A stretch of 64,000 nt of DNA from Sternotherus odoratus (GCA_032164245.1 JAVMKO010000001.1:249559644-249623643), one strand, 5' to 3'; counted from the first letter of the stretch, positions 32,405 through 45,100 are shown. Notes: generated by a model not told the origin, from the sequence alone. Translations and numbers: made by a program.

Positions 32405-33126
32405 GGTAAGTTAAACAGGGGTCTCGGTTTTACTCTGATACGTGGCAAACACTCAAAAGAATTAGTTCAAATTAGAAGTTTATTGATTAAACATAAGAAA
32501 GAACAAGAAACTAAAACAGGTATTTATATTGAAACTATGACTGAATGATTATGCAAAATAAACTTATTCAAAACCTTTGCATTATCTCTTTTTGGAGGCA
32601 CAATATGAGAGTCTCTTATTTTCAGAGCAACCTTTGATGAAAAGGAAAGGGTATTTTTATTCGGTTCTGATGTGTAGAGGACATTTGCTTATTCTGCTAG
32701 ACAGACAGACAAGATGAGAGACAGGATAGAAAAGAGGCTTGAAATACGGCTTTTTGGATGTTTTTGGAACACTGGATTGCTGGTTAGTTGTGAGCTGGTG
32801 CTTTGGCAAGTTGACTGCGATACTTGCTGCTTGGAGCTTGGTTTACAATCTGGTCAGGGATGTCATCTGATTATATTTTTTTCTTCTTAGACAAGGCAGG
32901 TTTGGATGAATATAGCATAGTTGACTTCGGGATTTGATGAAAAGCCAATGGAGTGAGAGAGAGGATAGGGATAGTGGGGGTAGAAAATAACATAACAAGG
33001 GAAGAGAAACAATATAGGGTCTTATGTGCCTTTACAGTGCAGTCAATTAAATAGCTCACTGGGCAGAGGATTGTATAATGTGATTTGCAATGTTGTACCT
33101 GTGCTTGTCCCAGGATATTAGAGAGA
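32405..33126 (+). other. AKAP11 intron 2, no feature seen
   Basis: AT-rich intronic sequence. No repeat or exon recognised. Confidence 0.45.
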
Positions 33127-33265
33127 CAAGGTGACATAATAGCTTTTATTGGAATAACTTTGGTGAGAGAGATGAGTTTTCGAGCCATACAGAGCTCTCT
33201 GAAGCTTGCCAAAAGTTTCTCGTTCACCAACAGAAGTTGGTCCAATAAAAGATATTATCCCGCTC
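33127..33265. mobile_element. Palindromic element, family C, copy 2
   Basis: GGTGACATAATAGCTTTTAT on the left faces GGTCCAATAAAAGATATTAT on the right. The related copy at 14706 shares the TTTTATTGGA motif and the opposed central blocks. Confidence 0.65.
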
Positions 33266-33846
33266 TGTGATAATAAGATGACTCTCAGCACTCACAGGTG
33301 AAAACAAAGTTCCTTGAACAAGATCAAGGCTGGCCAGACAGCTTTCCTTTCAGGAAGAAGATCCTTTTCTATGAGCCCATGATGAGCTGAGATGAATTAC
33401 ACTGCTGGTGGTTTGGTGGATGAGATGGGGAATGGAGGGTGGGATGGGAGATGAGAGGGAGAACAGATCTTTTTTCAAAGTTCCTCTCAAGAAACCCCAA
33501 AAGGTTTTTTAAAAAAAAAGGGGGGGGGAGACATAATTAATTCCCCCTCATTATTGTGTCCACCAATTAGGTTTAATATCTGTCACACCAATTTTGGTCT
33601 AGTCACTTCTGGTTCCATGTCTTCAACCGTCGTTGGTTTAATCCAACTTTGTTGTCTTGTTCTCTTGCACTTTTTACAACTTTCAACATTGTAAACAACT
33701 TGATGTTTTTCTTGGTTATTGTAACATCTTATGAACTTCCACGTACATTTTTCATTTGAGCTCACAACAGAGATGCTGTTTAGAGGTCCAGTACTCATAA
33801 CAGAGCTTAGAATGGGCAAGGCGAGAGCACACACAAAGAACACAGT
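33266..33846 (+). other. AKAP11 intron 2, no feature seen
   Basis: Intronic sequence with an A-run followed by a G-run near 33510-33530. No exon. Confidence 0.4.
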
Positions 33847-34116
33847 GGGTATGTCTCCACTGCAGTTAAAAACCTGCGGCTGTCTTGTGCCAGCTGATTT
33901 GGGATCACGGGGCTCATGCTAAGTGGTTGTTTAATTGTGGTGTAGACATTCGGGCTTGAGCCTGAACTCTGGGACCATTCTGCCTTACAGGGTCTTGGAG
34001 TCTGGACTCCAGTCCGAGCCTGCATGTCTAACTGCAATTAAACAGCCCCTTAGCCTGAACATGAGTCATCTGGCATGGGTCAGCCACGAGTGGTTAATTG
34101 CAGTGTATACATATCC
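33847..34116. mobile_element. Inverted-repeat DNA element, Harbinger-like
   Basis: The left end GGGTATGTCTCCACTGCAGT matches the complement of the right end, GGATATGTATACACTGCAAT. The interior has two opposed TTTAATTG-centred blocks (GGTTGTTTAATTGTGG and GCAATTAAACAGCCCC). No target duplication was confirmed, so the superfamily is tentative. Confidence 0.65.
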
Positions 34117-35989
34117 ATGGCTGAAACTAGGGCGAGGAGCTAAGAGCAGGCGCCCTTTATACATGTCAGAAACTCTCCAGCACCACAAGGGATGAGAACA
34201 CCCACTAACATGAATGGAGCAATTCACATGTCTCAGACCTATTGTTTCAGGCTGTATTCATCTCCTTGAGGTGTTCTCATTCATGAGACCATCACATTGA
34301 GATGAATGGGCCCTTGATAGCTCCTTGAGGCTCCCATGGCTGCAGATTCCGGTATAGAGCAGTGTGCAGCATCTACCCCGAATAGGGGAGTGATATAAGG
34401 GGAAACACAGACTGGCCAAGCACGGACAGAATACAGCTTCAGAAAATTGCAGTGGCTGTTAAGAGTCATTGAGTTCCCTCATCATCCATAGGGGGACAGT
34501 CTGATTCCAAGGCCAGCTCTAAGTGGGTAAACCTGGGTACACTGCCACAGACCAATCAAGGACATACTCCCTCTCCACCCACCTCGTGGAATGAAGGGAA
34601 ATGGGAACAAAATTGTTTGGTGAAGGTCAGATTGGAGGGCAGCTGAAATGGAAGGGACAGGACTGGTTAGTGGGACTCAGAGGTGACTCCTGGGGCAATT
34701 CTCCACCACTGAGCAATGCAGAATTTATGCAGAATTTCCTCCCTCCTACTCCCCAAAATGGGCTGCAGAGCTGCTGGCGGCCAATAGGGATTGCTGGACT
34801 TGGCAAAACACAGCTCGCAATTCCATGGAATTCAATATTTTCATGCAGCCAGGAACCCATCAAATTGTTTTCTGTCTGATAGCCCTGCTGCAATCTGACT
34901 AGAACTCCCTCTTGCTCTCTGCATTTCCCCAAAGGGGGCAGTTAATTGGATTATAGTACATGCTCCTTGCTTTGTTCCATGGAACCAGCCAGAATGATCC
35001 ACCCTCCCTCCCCTTCCTCTCCTATTGAACCCCTCCTTGCAGTCTGGCTTTCCTTTTCTGCAGACTCAGATCAAAACACATGCATGATTTTTTATCAACT
35101 ACTGTGAAACTTCAAAGGAGTTTTTCATTATCTGCCAATGGATTCGGGTGCATGGATGTGGCCATGGGAGTGCTGTATGGTTTGGAACCCAAGCAGCCAT
35201 CTTTACAAAAGAAGCTCATTGAATTCAAGTGAAAGCTGAAGAGTGTACTAAATCAGAAGATTGTTTAAGGGGCAAAACGGTAAACATGAAAGCACTCCAA
35301 ACATCATAGGTGGTATATCTGCAAATAGTGAAACTCCTAAGCCTAATATAATTGTAAATGTGTCTGATTTTGTTAGTTTTTGTTATGGTTGGTATCTGCT
35401 GCAGCTAGTCAGTTAAATCAGTTCCTCTCTACAGTGACAGTCACCTGATAAATTCATGATGTGGCTGCAGATCTTTGGGAACAGCTCTTTAGAAGAGTTC
35501 AAGAACGCCAGTAGCCTTTAGTGCAATCTGATGAAAGTAGAGATGGCTTTTGTTCATTTTTTAACATTTGTTCAGTCTGAGTGGGAAGCATCTGTACGTG
35601 CAGACTTCCTGTTTCACTGTCCACTGAGAGGATGTGGCAAAGTTTTGAATAGCTGCATTAAGCTATGAAAACAAGTGACAAGGATTTTCCTTGCTGAATA
35701 CAGTACTTCACTGGTTTGCTTCAAATGGTTCTCAGGTTGAAATATGAACATCCTCAGTATAACTAATACAAGTGAAGCCTTTGTTGATCAATTGCTGAAA
35801 CTAGGATTCTTTGCTGAATATCTTACAGATATCTGGTTGTTTGTGTGGGAGGAATAGACAGAACTAGCAAGTGCAGCTTTGAGAATACTCATGTTTTTGG
35901 CCATAACATAATTGGGATTATATGCATTGGTTGCTATTAAGAACAAATCCTGCTCCTGACTTGCAGATGAGGATGCTCTACTTCTACCT
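34117..35989 (+). other. AKAP11 intron 2, no feature seen
   Basis: About 1.9 kb with no exon and no repeat that I can name with confidence. Confidence 0.4.
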
Positions 35990-37575
35990 GAAACATGAGT
36001 TATCCTTCGAGTGGTTGTGCACTTATACATTCTACTGCAGGTATAAGTATGCCCAGTGCACTTGAGTTGGAGACTTTTCCTCCAGAAGTTCGACTAGGTG
36101 GCACATGCAACCCTGTTCTCTGTGCTATCAGATGAGGGCATAAAAATGGCATGTCTGCCATCTCCTCCTCCGTCTCTTCTAACCACCTCTGGTGACAGCT
36201 GGAGCTCCTCATAGCATTTGCTTCATTTAGCCGGCTTTTCAGAACTCTTTTAGTGTACACAATTAGTTAGTTTAGATAGTATTTTTAATAGTTACCAGGA
36301 GAATTTATTATAAAAATAAAATCCCCAGGATTTAAGTAGTTTGCCATGTGCAGGGCTGTTATTTCTGTCTCAGACAAACATGAGTGCATGGTTTCTTTCA
36401 GAAAATCTTAAATCCAACCCAGACACATTAGTGCATGCCTACCTATAGCTCGTGAGCCAGATGGCCTTGTGCACACACATAACTCCACATACCAGACTTC
36501 ACCTTACTTATGCTGAATGAAGGCCTGCAGACAGTGCTCATCCTTCCAGGCACCCTCTGGACCCTTTGAACCTATGGTCACAACCTGACTATCTTTATTG
36601 ACTATGAAGACAGCTTTTCTGGTGGCAATGACTTCCACAAAAAGGGTTGCAGAACTTCAGGCTCTCCTGGCATGGCATGGTTTAAGGAAAACCTTGTTAA
36701 AGGTCATTCCTAAGATAACTTTATCTTTCCATCTGAACCAAACTCTTCATCTCCTGGTGGTTTCCACGAAATCTCATTTTTTCCCGAGCTGAAGAAAGAT
36801 TTCATACCTAGGATATTTGTTGAGCTTTGTCTTTGTACCTGGGCTGCACTAGATCCTTCAGAATCTCTCTGAGGCTTTTTATATTGTATGCCTAGAGAGA
36901 TAAGGGTCAGTCAGTGTCTGCTCAGTGATTCTCACATTGAATTTCTGACTATGAAACTCTATGATCTTCCTAAAGTCTCTCCTCCACCAAGAATAATGGC
37001 TCACTCCACCAGGGCTCAGTCCACTTCATCAGTCTTTCTGAGCAATATCCCTCTAGCTGATATCTGCAAAGCAGCAACCTGCGGGTCTGTACGTACTTTT
37101 TCCAGCCATTATGCCATCACTCAAGCCTCCCATGGCAATGTCCGGTTTGGGAAATCAGTGTTACAATCTCTGTTCAGATAATCCGAAGGCCCTGTCTACC
37201 TGTAAGGGAACTGCCAATGAGTCCTCTGCAGTGAAGTATATATGCTCACAATTATTTGAGGGAGAAAAAATTATTATTTACCTGCAGTAACCATTCTTTG
37301 AGATGTGATTCACAACCCTCCTGACTTTCCCACTACTTCGGACATTACATACAGTGAAGTGAAGGAAAGAAAAGGGAGGCGAATGATCAAATGATACACC
37401 CCTTTTATGTCCTCACCTGAGAGCAGAGGGTCATGTGCCACTTAGTGGCGCTGCAAGGAAAAGTCTCTGACTGGAGTGCATTGGGTGCACATACACTTGC
37501 AGTAAAATGTATACTGTATGTGCACAATGCATCTTGAACAACAGTCACTACTCAGGTAAGTAACCGTTTTTTCCT
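35990..37575 (+). mobile_element. Old, decayed DIRS retrotransposon remnant
   Basis: The left segment (about 36000-36165) and the right segment (about 37395-37575) are inverted relatives. The left contains GTGCACTTATACATTCTACTGCAG-like text (shared core CATTCTACTGCA/CATTTTACTGCA), GGAGACTTTTCC and AGGTGGCACATG. The right carries their complements. Between them lie a decayed interior and the remains of a tyrosine recombinase. This is the plan of a DIRS element that has lost gag, reverse transcriptase and RNase H. It is much more diverged than the copy at 59598-62641. Confidence 0.7.
36595..37184 (+). pseudogene. DIRS tyrosine recombinase pseudogene
   Basis: The first part (about 36595-36790) translates to TAFLVAMTSTKRVAELQALL, which fits the first catalytic arginine box (R-x-x-E-L). 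The second part (36888-37181), in a different frame, has AHSTRAQ, which fits the H-x-x-R box, and SHYAITQ with the catalytic tyrosine. Stops and at least one frameshift lie between them. DIRS elements use this enzyme in place of an integrase. The copy is inactive. Confidence 0.75.
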
Positions 37576-38388
37576 AAAACTGTGTCCACCCTGCCGTTCC
37601 CATATTGCTAAATAAGGGTTAGGGATCGGGATCCCAGCATGAAAAAGTTGAGATCCGCTATGTAATGTAATAGGCAATTTAGGAGGATGGTTCCCAGCTA
37701 TTATTCCTAAGTAATTTTCAAACTGGACCATTGGTGATCTGCCAGATCACATGGTGTTGGCTTTCCAGGTTTTCAGCTGCTGCTGTAGGTGTCCTTATTG
37801 ACTAGTTAATGTAGAAACTGGAGATGAGGCCAGCCTAGTATTCTTCACTGATGACTACTAGCCACCACCAAAATGTTTAGGAGAGACTCTATAAACTGTT
37901 ATTGGGATTAGGTGAGGAATGTCCAGGGGGGATGGGAACCAGCCAACATATGCATGGGAGCAGGAAAAATGAAGAGGCCAAGAAGGTGAATAGGATGTTG
38001 GATGAAATTGCAACTGAACAGCATGTGGGGAGAGCAGGTTGGAGTAGGATGATTAAACAGGCGTAGGAATATTCAATGAATAGCAAAACAAGATACTATG
38101 ACTAATTTATATCAAATGGAGAAACATTTACAGTATTAATTTCATTTTAAATTTTCACTTGCTTACTGTTACCTTTCTGTGTAAATAACTGTTTTAGTTG
38201 GGATGTTGTACAATCTCCAGTGAGAGGGCAAGTGATCCAGGAGACAGTCACTCTACCAAAATGTGTTCCACAACTTGAACAGTTTTAAGAATCCTTAATC
38301 TAGGCTTGCATTTTCCTTTTGTCTGACAGTTTTGAAGATGCTACCTCAATTGCGAATATCAGGGTGTACAAATATAATAGTGCTGCCC
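37576..38388 (+). other. AKAP11 intron 2, no feature seen
   Basis: Unique-looking intronic DNA with no exon or named repeat. Confidence 0.4.
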
Positions 38389-38919
38389 TGTAGCAGGCAG
38401 CTGACTCAGCAACCTGCTGAGCCAGCCCCTGCTCCCTCCTTAGCCCTGCAAAAGCCACAAGCCTCTGCAAGCAGCCTGCTGAGGAAGGCTAATTGGCCAG
38501 CTGGCTGTAGCTCTGCGCTGCAGAGGGCTTGATGGGCTCCACCTGGCAGCCTCCAGAGGTATATAAGCCCTGCTAGGGAGGAAGCCAGTGTGGGTTGTGG
38601 AGCTGGGAGATAGAGGGAGGAAGCCAGGGTGGGTTGTGGAGCTGGGAGATAGAGGTAGGAAGGAAGGAGGTAGGAAGAAAGAGTGAAGGAAAGAGAAGGT
38701 GCAGGGTGGTCAACTAGCAGAGGCAGCAAGCCTGAAGGGGCTAGTTAACCCTGAGGCCAGCCAGAGACAAAAGGCTGAGCCTCAACCTGCACTGGGTAAG
38801 AAGCTGTATATAGGTGGTGGGGTTTGTGCACTGGGTAAATAGAAATAAAAGACACTGGTGAAGCCACAGAGCAGTCTCCGGCTGATATTTTGAAGAGGGC
38901 GGTCAGGGGCCCGCCTACA
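38389..38919 (+). mobile_element. Solo LTR of an endogenous retrovirus-like element
   Basis: The 531-bp unit starts TGTAGCAGGC and ends GCCCGCCTACA, the TG...CA form with TGTAG/CTACA inverted tips. A perfect 5-bp target duplication, TGCCC, flanks it (38384-38388 and 38920-38924). It has a TATA-like TATATAAG (about 38561), an AATAAA (about 38845) and a GT-containing region. A 45-base internal block with GTGGGTTGTGGAGCTGGGAG is duplicated. There are no internal genes, so it arose by LTR-LTR recombination. The strand is inferred from the TATA-then-AATAAA order. Confidence 0.85.
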
Positions 38920-40100
38920 TGCCCACTCTGGAATTATCAGGCATCTTATGGACTACATGTTACGCCATTTTTCTGCAGCCATATTTAAGATTCAATTGTA
39001 AGACAAGACAAAATTTTACCATAAAGTTATTTTTTTCCTGATGTATATTGGCAGCTCAAACATTCCCTGATTAAATTAGTCTCTTTGCTACCTTTGCTGA
39101 TCTTTTAGAAGCTATTCAAGATTTAGGTAACTGTTGTTAATTTTGTACTTCACTATTAGTAGGTTCAAGTCATTTTTTCATTTATTTCATTTTTTGCTCC
39201 AACTTTAGATCTGGCTGGCTAGTTTTTGCAGGCATTTTCCAGTTACTGATTAACTTCAGTCCTCTGTTTCAGGAATTACCTTAGCCTTTTTTTACAGAAA
39301 TAAGAGATCTAGGGTTTTTTTTCAAACTGGTGGCCTTCTGCAAAGTACTTTCTTGCAGTAAAATGAGATGGCACTAAGTTTTTTTTTGTTTGTTTGTTTG
39401 TTTTCCCCCCTGACCTGAAGAGCCAAGCAGTTTTGCTTATCTTTTTGTTCGGTTTTACCAACCTTTCCCCCCCCCCCCCTATAGATTTTGAATTCCAGGT
39501 ATAATAAAGTTTTGGATTCTTTTGTTCTCTCTCTTAATTACAGAATTGTCAGATTCTACCTGCTTTTTAGGTACCCGTTTTACAAACATTTGTAATGGTC
39601 TTCGGTTCATGTGTCCATCTCCTGTTAAATATTTGCTCCAATAAATGCATGCAATGAACCCTGTTTTTCATCCTTGTTTCAGTGGCCACATGGGAGACCG
39701 AGTGAATATATTACTTGTTTACTGCTGAAGCCTCCTCATTTTTTGTTTGTTTACCGTAGGAAGAACATTTTAAAATTATTGCCTATGCAAAAGAAAAGTG
39801 TACAGGTCCCAGTTGCAGCTACAGAGTGATATAGGGGGCCTTTCTTTGTATTTGTTTGGTTTTTAATTCCCTGCCCATTCTAGGAGTCCATGTATTGCTT
39901 GAACGAATCAATAGCAACACCTGTTTTCTCTCTACTGTTGTTATAGACCATCTCAGCTAGAACTTGGCATTTTTTGAAAGAATGTGGCTTTTTTGTGTTG
40001 AGGGGTATTCTTTTGGTTTGAGAGAAGTGTAGTTTGAAAACTGCATGATCCTCCATAATCAGCATTTAAATTTTGCAGCTGGTGGCCTGTACACACAATA
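38920..40100 (+). other. AKAP11 intron 2, no gene
   Basis: T-rich intronic DNA with homopolymer runs, including a C-run near 39470. No exon. Confidence 0.45.
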
Positions 40101-40401
40101 CAGTAGACTCTCGGTTATCCAGAATGATAGGGAAAAAAATAATCCTGGTTAATAAAATCCTGGATAATCACCATCCATAAGAAATATGGGAAATGGGGGG
40201 TTGGTTCACCAGCCACCCTGCACCGGGGGCAGTGGGTGTGTTGGTTCACTGGCTGCTCTGCGCCCTGGTGGGGTTTTGTTTGTTTGTTCTTGGGGTGGCA
40301 ACAAAGTTAGAGCCGGCCCTGTGAGTTACGCATATTTTTTTTGACATCCTGGTTAATCCACATTCTGGTTAACCCAATCCTGGATAATCGAGAGTCTACT
40401 G
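40101..40401. mobile_element. Non-autonomous pogo/Tigger-like element, family A, copy 2
   Basis: The ends are CAGTAGACTCTCGGTTATCC and the complement of CAGTAGACTCTCGATTATCC, with TA outside both (40099-40100, 40402-40403). It shares interior text with the copy at 2611-2915 but in opposite orientation. Confidence 0.8.
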
Positions 40402-40520
40402 TACTTTGAAACAGTGTCCAAAGAACAGTTGTATGTTGGTGGAAAAAATACCCCACATTTAAAATTCTGCTTAACTTTTTCATTTGCTGTAGATTTATGT
40501 GTTTCTCCATTGCCTTTCAG

Positions 40521-40637
40521 GATTTCACTGATGGTGTACTATGCTCTGTGAAATCATTGCTACAGAGCAGAAAAGAATTATGTCTCGTGTCCACTGAAGA
40601 ATGTTTAAGGCAGGAGGAGCAGGACAATTTTCTTGAG
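40521..40637 (+). CDS. AKAP11: AKAP11 exon 3
   Basis: 117 bases, in phase 0 at both ends, encoding 39 residues that start DFTDGVLCSVKSLLQSRKEL and end QEEQDNFLE. The acceptor is TTGCCTTTCAG and the donor GAG/GTTTGA, which is rather weak. It continues the frame of exon 2 and fits the remembered AKAP11 N-terminal region. The residues have no named domain. Confidence 0.85.
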
Positions 40638-42639
40638 GTTTGACATGGCATGTCTACTTACACTTTTATATAAATATGAAGGATGTTTTTAGTTCACAAC
40701 AGAATCAGAAGCTGCAGGAATGTATAATGTGCATTAGAACATGATTGTGAACTGCACATAAACTCTACCCTAATACCTAATTAATTTAGTTTTAGGTTCA
40801 CCAGAAGAGTGAAGAATGAAGGAGTTGACCAAAAGAGTAAATGTTTCCACTTTTTGAGAAATATCATGGGGTCTAAAGTCCTAAGAAAAGAATGATGCAA
40901 TAACTAATTTAGTCCAAAAATGGATTGTAATGTCCTGGCTTTGTTTACATATACATGTATGAATTAACTTAATGAGCACCAATCATCAGATATTTCAAAG
41001 AAAAGTAATGCAGCTTTCTGCAGATTAACTGCTTCTAGTAAAAACAAAAATTATGTTCGGTCTCAAGCACATTTTAAACTGGTCAGGTCAATTTAAATTA
41101 TACTGTTTCATTTCTTTAAGACAACTAAATTATATTATTTAGAAATCAAATAGATTAAAACATTGTTGACTTTTATTTTAAGTTTTTAATATAACTTTAA
41201 GTTGTCCTGATTATTTTAATGTAAGATATAGTAAACTTTCTTTAAAATAAAAAGTATTTCAGTTTACATTCTGTCATGGTTACTACAGTATACAAAGTAT
41301 TAAACTGTGTAATTAAAGATCATACCATGAATGCATTTGAACAGATTGTTTTCTCTGATACTGTGATTGGCCACTGAAAGTGGTAGATACTTTCAGTATA
41401 CTTTTAAGGGCTTTTGTACAGTTTGGTTTTCAGTTTCTTAGGATATAAATGTGGGGTTTCTGAGTATTTAACAAAATCTAACAAGATATAAGAGAGTAAC
41501 CTCATTGTCAAGATCTTGCAGGATATATTAGGGATGATAGTCTTCATTAAATTTAAATTTGCATGTAACCAAAAGAGAGAAAACATTGGAGTCATTGTAG
41601 AGATTAGTTCTCATCTGAAAAGCGACTCTGTAAAAATGGCATATTCTTGCGCAGTAGATCTGTGCATTCATAGTCCTATCTACTGCCATTACTGACAATG
41701 TAAGTTTACTCCTGTTTCTATAGGGGTAATACAGCTATGAGAGTTGGAGCTGGATTCTCTTCTGGCTCATGAATGATCAACAAGTTGTTAAAGTTTTAAT
41801 TAAAGGACCAAATTTTTGCCTCTATTATATTATACAGCCCAGGTAAATTCTAACACAGATGTTCCACAGATGTAAATGAGTGTAATTTGAATAAGATGGA
41901 GTTGCACAGGTGTAACTAATAGCAGAATCTGGTCTGTATGAGGAGAAGAATATCCAGCTTGATTTTCAGAGACCCAGGGTGAGTTTGCACTTAGCAGTTA
42001 GAAAAGCCATCTACTTGCAAACTGAGGAGATTTTTTTATTGTTTTAAAATCATTAAAACAATAAATGTGGTACCCCGCAAACCAATTAATAGATTTCTCA
42101 TAATAGAATTGCACTTCAAGTAAAAACCCAAGAACAGTTTTCAAAAAAGATGTCAGAAATTGGTTGATTCACAAATACGCAATTTGGGAAGGATTTAGAT
42201 CACAGAGATTAAAGTCTGAAAACATAAGATTAGTTAAATCCTCTTCATACACAGCACCCCCTCCCCCTCCCCAGGCCAGATAATTATACAGTTAGAAGTT
42301 CCTTCTATTTTGCTTCTGTTGCTATAGAAGAGAGCAGTGTCTGTGATCTTTGTAGTATTGAGGAGTGGGGTCTGTTTGTAAAAGGATGGAGGGAAGAAAA
42401 CCACTTGTTGCATTTGTAGGGAAGAGCGTCTGGGAATGGCTGAAATAGGTTGTTGGCTCAAAGGTAAGTCTAGCCAAGGGGCATTTGTACTGTATCTTGG
42501 GCTAATGAAGTAGAATGTAAATTAACTTCTAGAAAACTGCTTGGAAAACAATTGGGCATTGTGTTGTACTGATGTTCAGTTAACACTAAATTGCTGATGA
42601 GATAAAATGGGCACAGGTGGATGATAAATTTCTTGAGAA
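40638..42639 (+). other. AKAP11 intron 3, first part
   Basis: AT-rich intronic DNA with no repeat or exon that I can support. Confidence 0.45.
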
Positions 42640-42790
42640 GCACCATAATCTCAAGGATTGCGCACAGAACTGGAAATCCAGAAATCCTGAGCTTGAATCC
42701 CAAATCTGTCTGCTCTGTGACTTTAGTCACATCACTTAACTTGTCTGCCTTAAATTTATGATCTGTAAAATGAAAGTAATAATGCTGTAT
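42640..42790 (+). repeat. MIR-like SINE remnant
   Basis: The left tRNA-like part has AATCCTGAGCTTGAATCCC. The core has GTCACATCACTTAACTTGTC and the tail CTGTAAAATGAAAGTAATAA. An old, diverged copy. Confidence 0.65.
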
Positions 42791-43009
42791 CTCAAAAGTG
42801 TTGAGTAATTTAGTTTTTTGGGGTTTTTTTTTACATATAAGTAATAACATAATTTACAATAAGATGACTATGGTATTGTACTGTGTTGACATGTACTTTT
42901 AATAGATTATGAAGCCAAAACTGGCTTTTTGATAATATTTAAATAGTTAGTCTAAAATAATAACACAGGCATTAAATCTTTTTTGACACATTATTTGCAC
43001 TCAGTTTAC

Positions 43010-44215
43010 CAGGCGATCCAGATCACTCTGTCCTTCTCATTATTTATCACTCTAATTTTTGTGTCATCTGCAAACTTTATCAACGATGATTTTGTTTTCT
43101 TCCAGGTCATTGGTAAAAATGTTAAATAGCCTACAGCCAAGAACTGATCCCTGCCCTTACAGTTACATTTCAAACCCTATCCGTTAGACAGTTTTTAATC
43201 CATTTAACATTTGCCATGTTCATTTTATCATTCTAGTTTTTTAATAAAAATGTTGTGTGGTACTAAGACAAAGTATGTTATGTCAGTAGTAGTTTATCAC
43301 ACATGCCAAACTTGCAGAAATTGGGCTGTTTTTGGCTCAATTGACTTGAGTTTCTAGTTGGCTAGTTTTTGGCTTGTAGCTTCTTTTTTTTTTTTTTTTT
43401 AATCAGCTCTGGCAAGCAGGAGAGAGAGGGCCCACGCTGTCCGAGACTGTATATTGAGTTTCTTAGGGATTGGCTTGTTTTGGCCTTGTTTTGAAATGGA
43501 TTAGCTTGATTTTTGGCTTATTGTGAAAGTCAGGGTGGCTTTTTTTTTTATTTTATTTTATTTATTTATTTTTTTTTATTAACTTTTGGAAGGGTGGCAA
43601 TTGGGTATATTGGTCAAAGTTGAAATCTTTTTTTTAAATTAGATTACAAGTTAGTCTGACAGGATCTGTGTTCTATAAACCCATGCTGATTTGCATTAAT
43701 TACATTACCCTCCTTTAATTCTTTATTAGAGTCCCATATAAATTGCTTCATTATCTTGCCCAGGATTTATGTCAGGCTTATAAAAATCAGCCAAGTAATT
43801 CTGTTCACCCTTTTAAAAGATTGGCACATTAGCTTCCCTCCAATTTACCTGAGCTTCACTGGTGCTCCAAGATGTATTGACAATAGTCATTAATGTTCCA
43901 GCAAGATCCTCAGCCAGATCTTTTAAAACTCTTGGATGCATGTTATCTGAATCTGCCAGTTTAAAAATGTCTAACTTTAGTAGCTTCTGTATGATTAGAC
44001 TGATCATTTGTTTTTCCTCAAACACAGAAAATTAATATTCTGCCTTTTCTGTGTTGTTATTGATAATTCTATCATTGTGAGGATTCTTTGTTCCTTATTG
44101 TCCTTAAGATTTCTCCTGTGTCCCTTTGCTTCCATTAGCAGTTTTCTACAGTTTTTAGCTTTTATACGATATTTATTCATTGCTATCAACTTCTACTTTC
44201 TTCTATTTGTTATAT
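43010..44215 (-). mobile_element. CR1-like LINE fragment, minus strand, interrupted
   Basis: Segments 43010-43250 (ACTCTGTCCTTCTCATT, TGTGTCATCTGCAAACTT) and 43640-44215 (TTAGTCTGACAGGATCTG, AAACCCATGCTGATTTGC, TTGGCACATTAGCTTCCC) follow the order of a CR1-like element read in reverse. The middle, about 43250-43640, is a T-rich foreign insert whose identity is unknown. Family memory supports the call. No search was possible. Confidence 0.55.
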
Positions 44216-44274
44216 ATTATTTTTGAAATAACATTGAAATAATATTATGAAAAATATGTTAATTTTTAAAGATA

Positions 44275-44366
44275 GTTAAGCACTGGAACATGTTACCAAG
44301 GGAGATTGTGGAATTCTTGTTGTTGGAGGTTTTAAAGAACAAACCCCTGACAGTGATGATCTAGAT
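44275..44366 (+). mobile_element. CR1 3' fragment
   Basis: CTGGAACATGTTACCAAGGG, TTGTTGGAGGTTTTAAAGAA and GACAGTGATGATCTAGAT match the part of CR1 just before its 3' end, in + orientation. It is cut by the following hAT end. Confidence 0.65.
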
Positions 44367-45100
44367 CAGCGGTTCTCAAACTTCTTGAGACCGCGATCCC
44401 TTTTCCTGTTGCGTGGGCAGGGCGCGACCCCTCCAGTCCCTGCCGCGGGGTGGGGTGGGGGTGGCTTCCGGCTGCGCGGTGGCCCCCAGTCCCTGCCACG
44501 GGGGGGAGGGGGGCTGCCAGCTGCGCGCCAACAAAGGCTGCCAGGTATGGCAAGCAAAGCCCAGACAATGCAGGGGGACGGGGGCTGAACACGACCCGCT
44601 CTGCTCTCCAGCGAGGGGTGCAGAGTCAGGGGCTGGCTGGCGGCCCCCAGGGCTGGGGGAGGAAGGGGTCGGAGCGGGGCTGTCGGCAGGGGCAGGCGCT
44701 TGGTACTTTCCAGGCGTCTTGTCACCCACACAAAGGGCTTCTTTCGGCAGCGCTCGGCTCCCTTCCCGCCCGGGCGTGCGGCGCGCTCGCTGACATCCAA
44801 GCCAGCTCGGAGCCTGCCTCCCGGAGCCGGGGTGGCGGCGATAACGACCCCCACCCGCAGGAGCTGCACGCCGGCTGGCCAACCCTGCAGCGCCGCCAAC
44901 TTTCACTGCGCTGCCCCAGCCCCGTGCTGCCCAGCCGGAGGCGGACCCGACCCCCCGTGGCTCCGGGGGGCGCTGGGAGATACTCGCTGTCCGGGGGCTG
45001 CTGGGGGAAGGGCAGCGGGGACCCTGGTGTTTCCTCGGGAGGGGACCGGGCGCGGCCCCTGGCTTGGCTCATCAGCTGCAAACCACGCCCCCTGCATTCA
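44367..45100. mobile_element. hAT-type left end followed by a GC-rich block, right end missing
   Basis: CAGCGGTTCTCAAACTTCTT at 44367 is a typical hAT terminus inserted in CR1 (flank ATCTAGAT). The sequence then becomes strongly GC- and CpG-rich to about 45100. No complementary right terminus was found. It is either a truncated element with a GC-rich interior or an element fused to an unrelated CpG-rich block. The long open frames on both strands have no recognisable domains and are probably composition artefacts. Confidence 0.5.
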
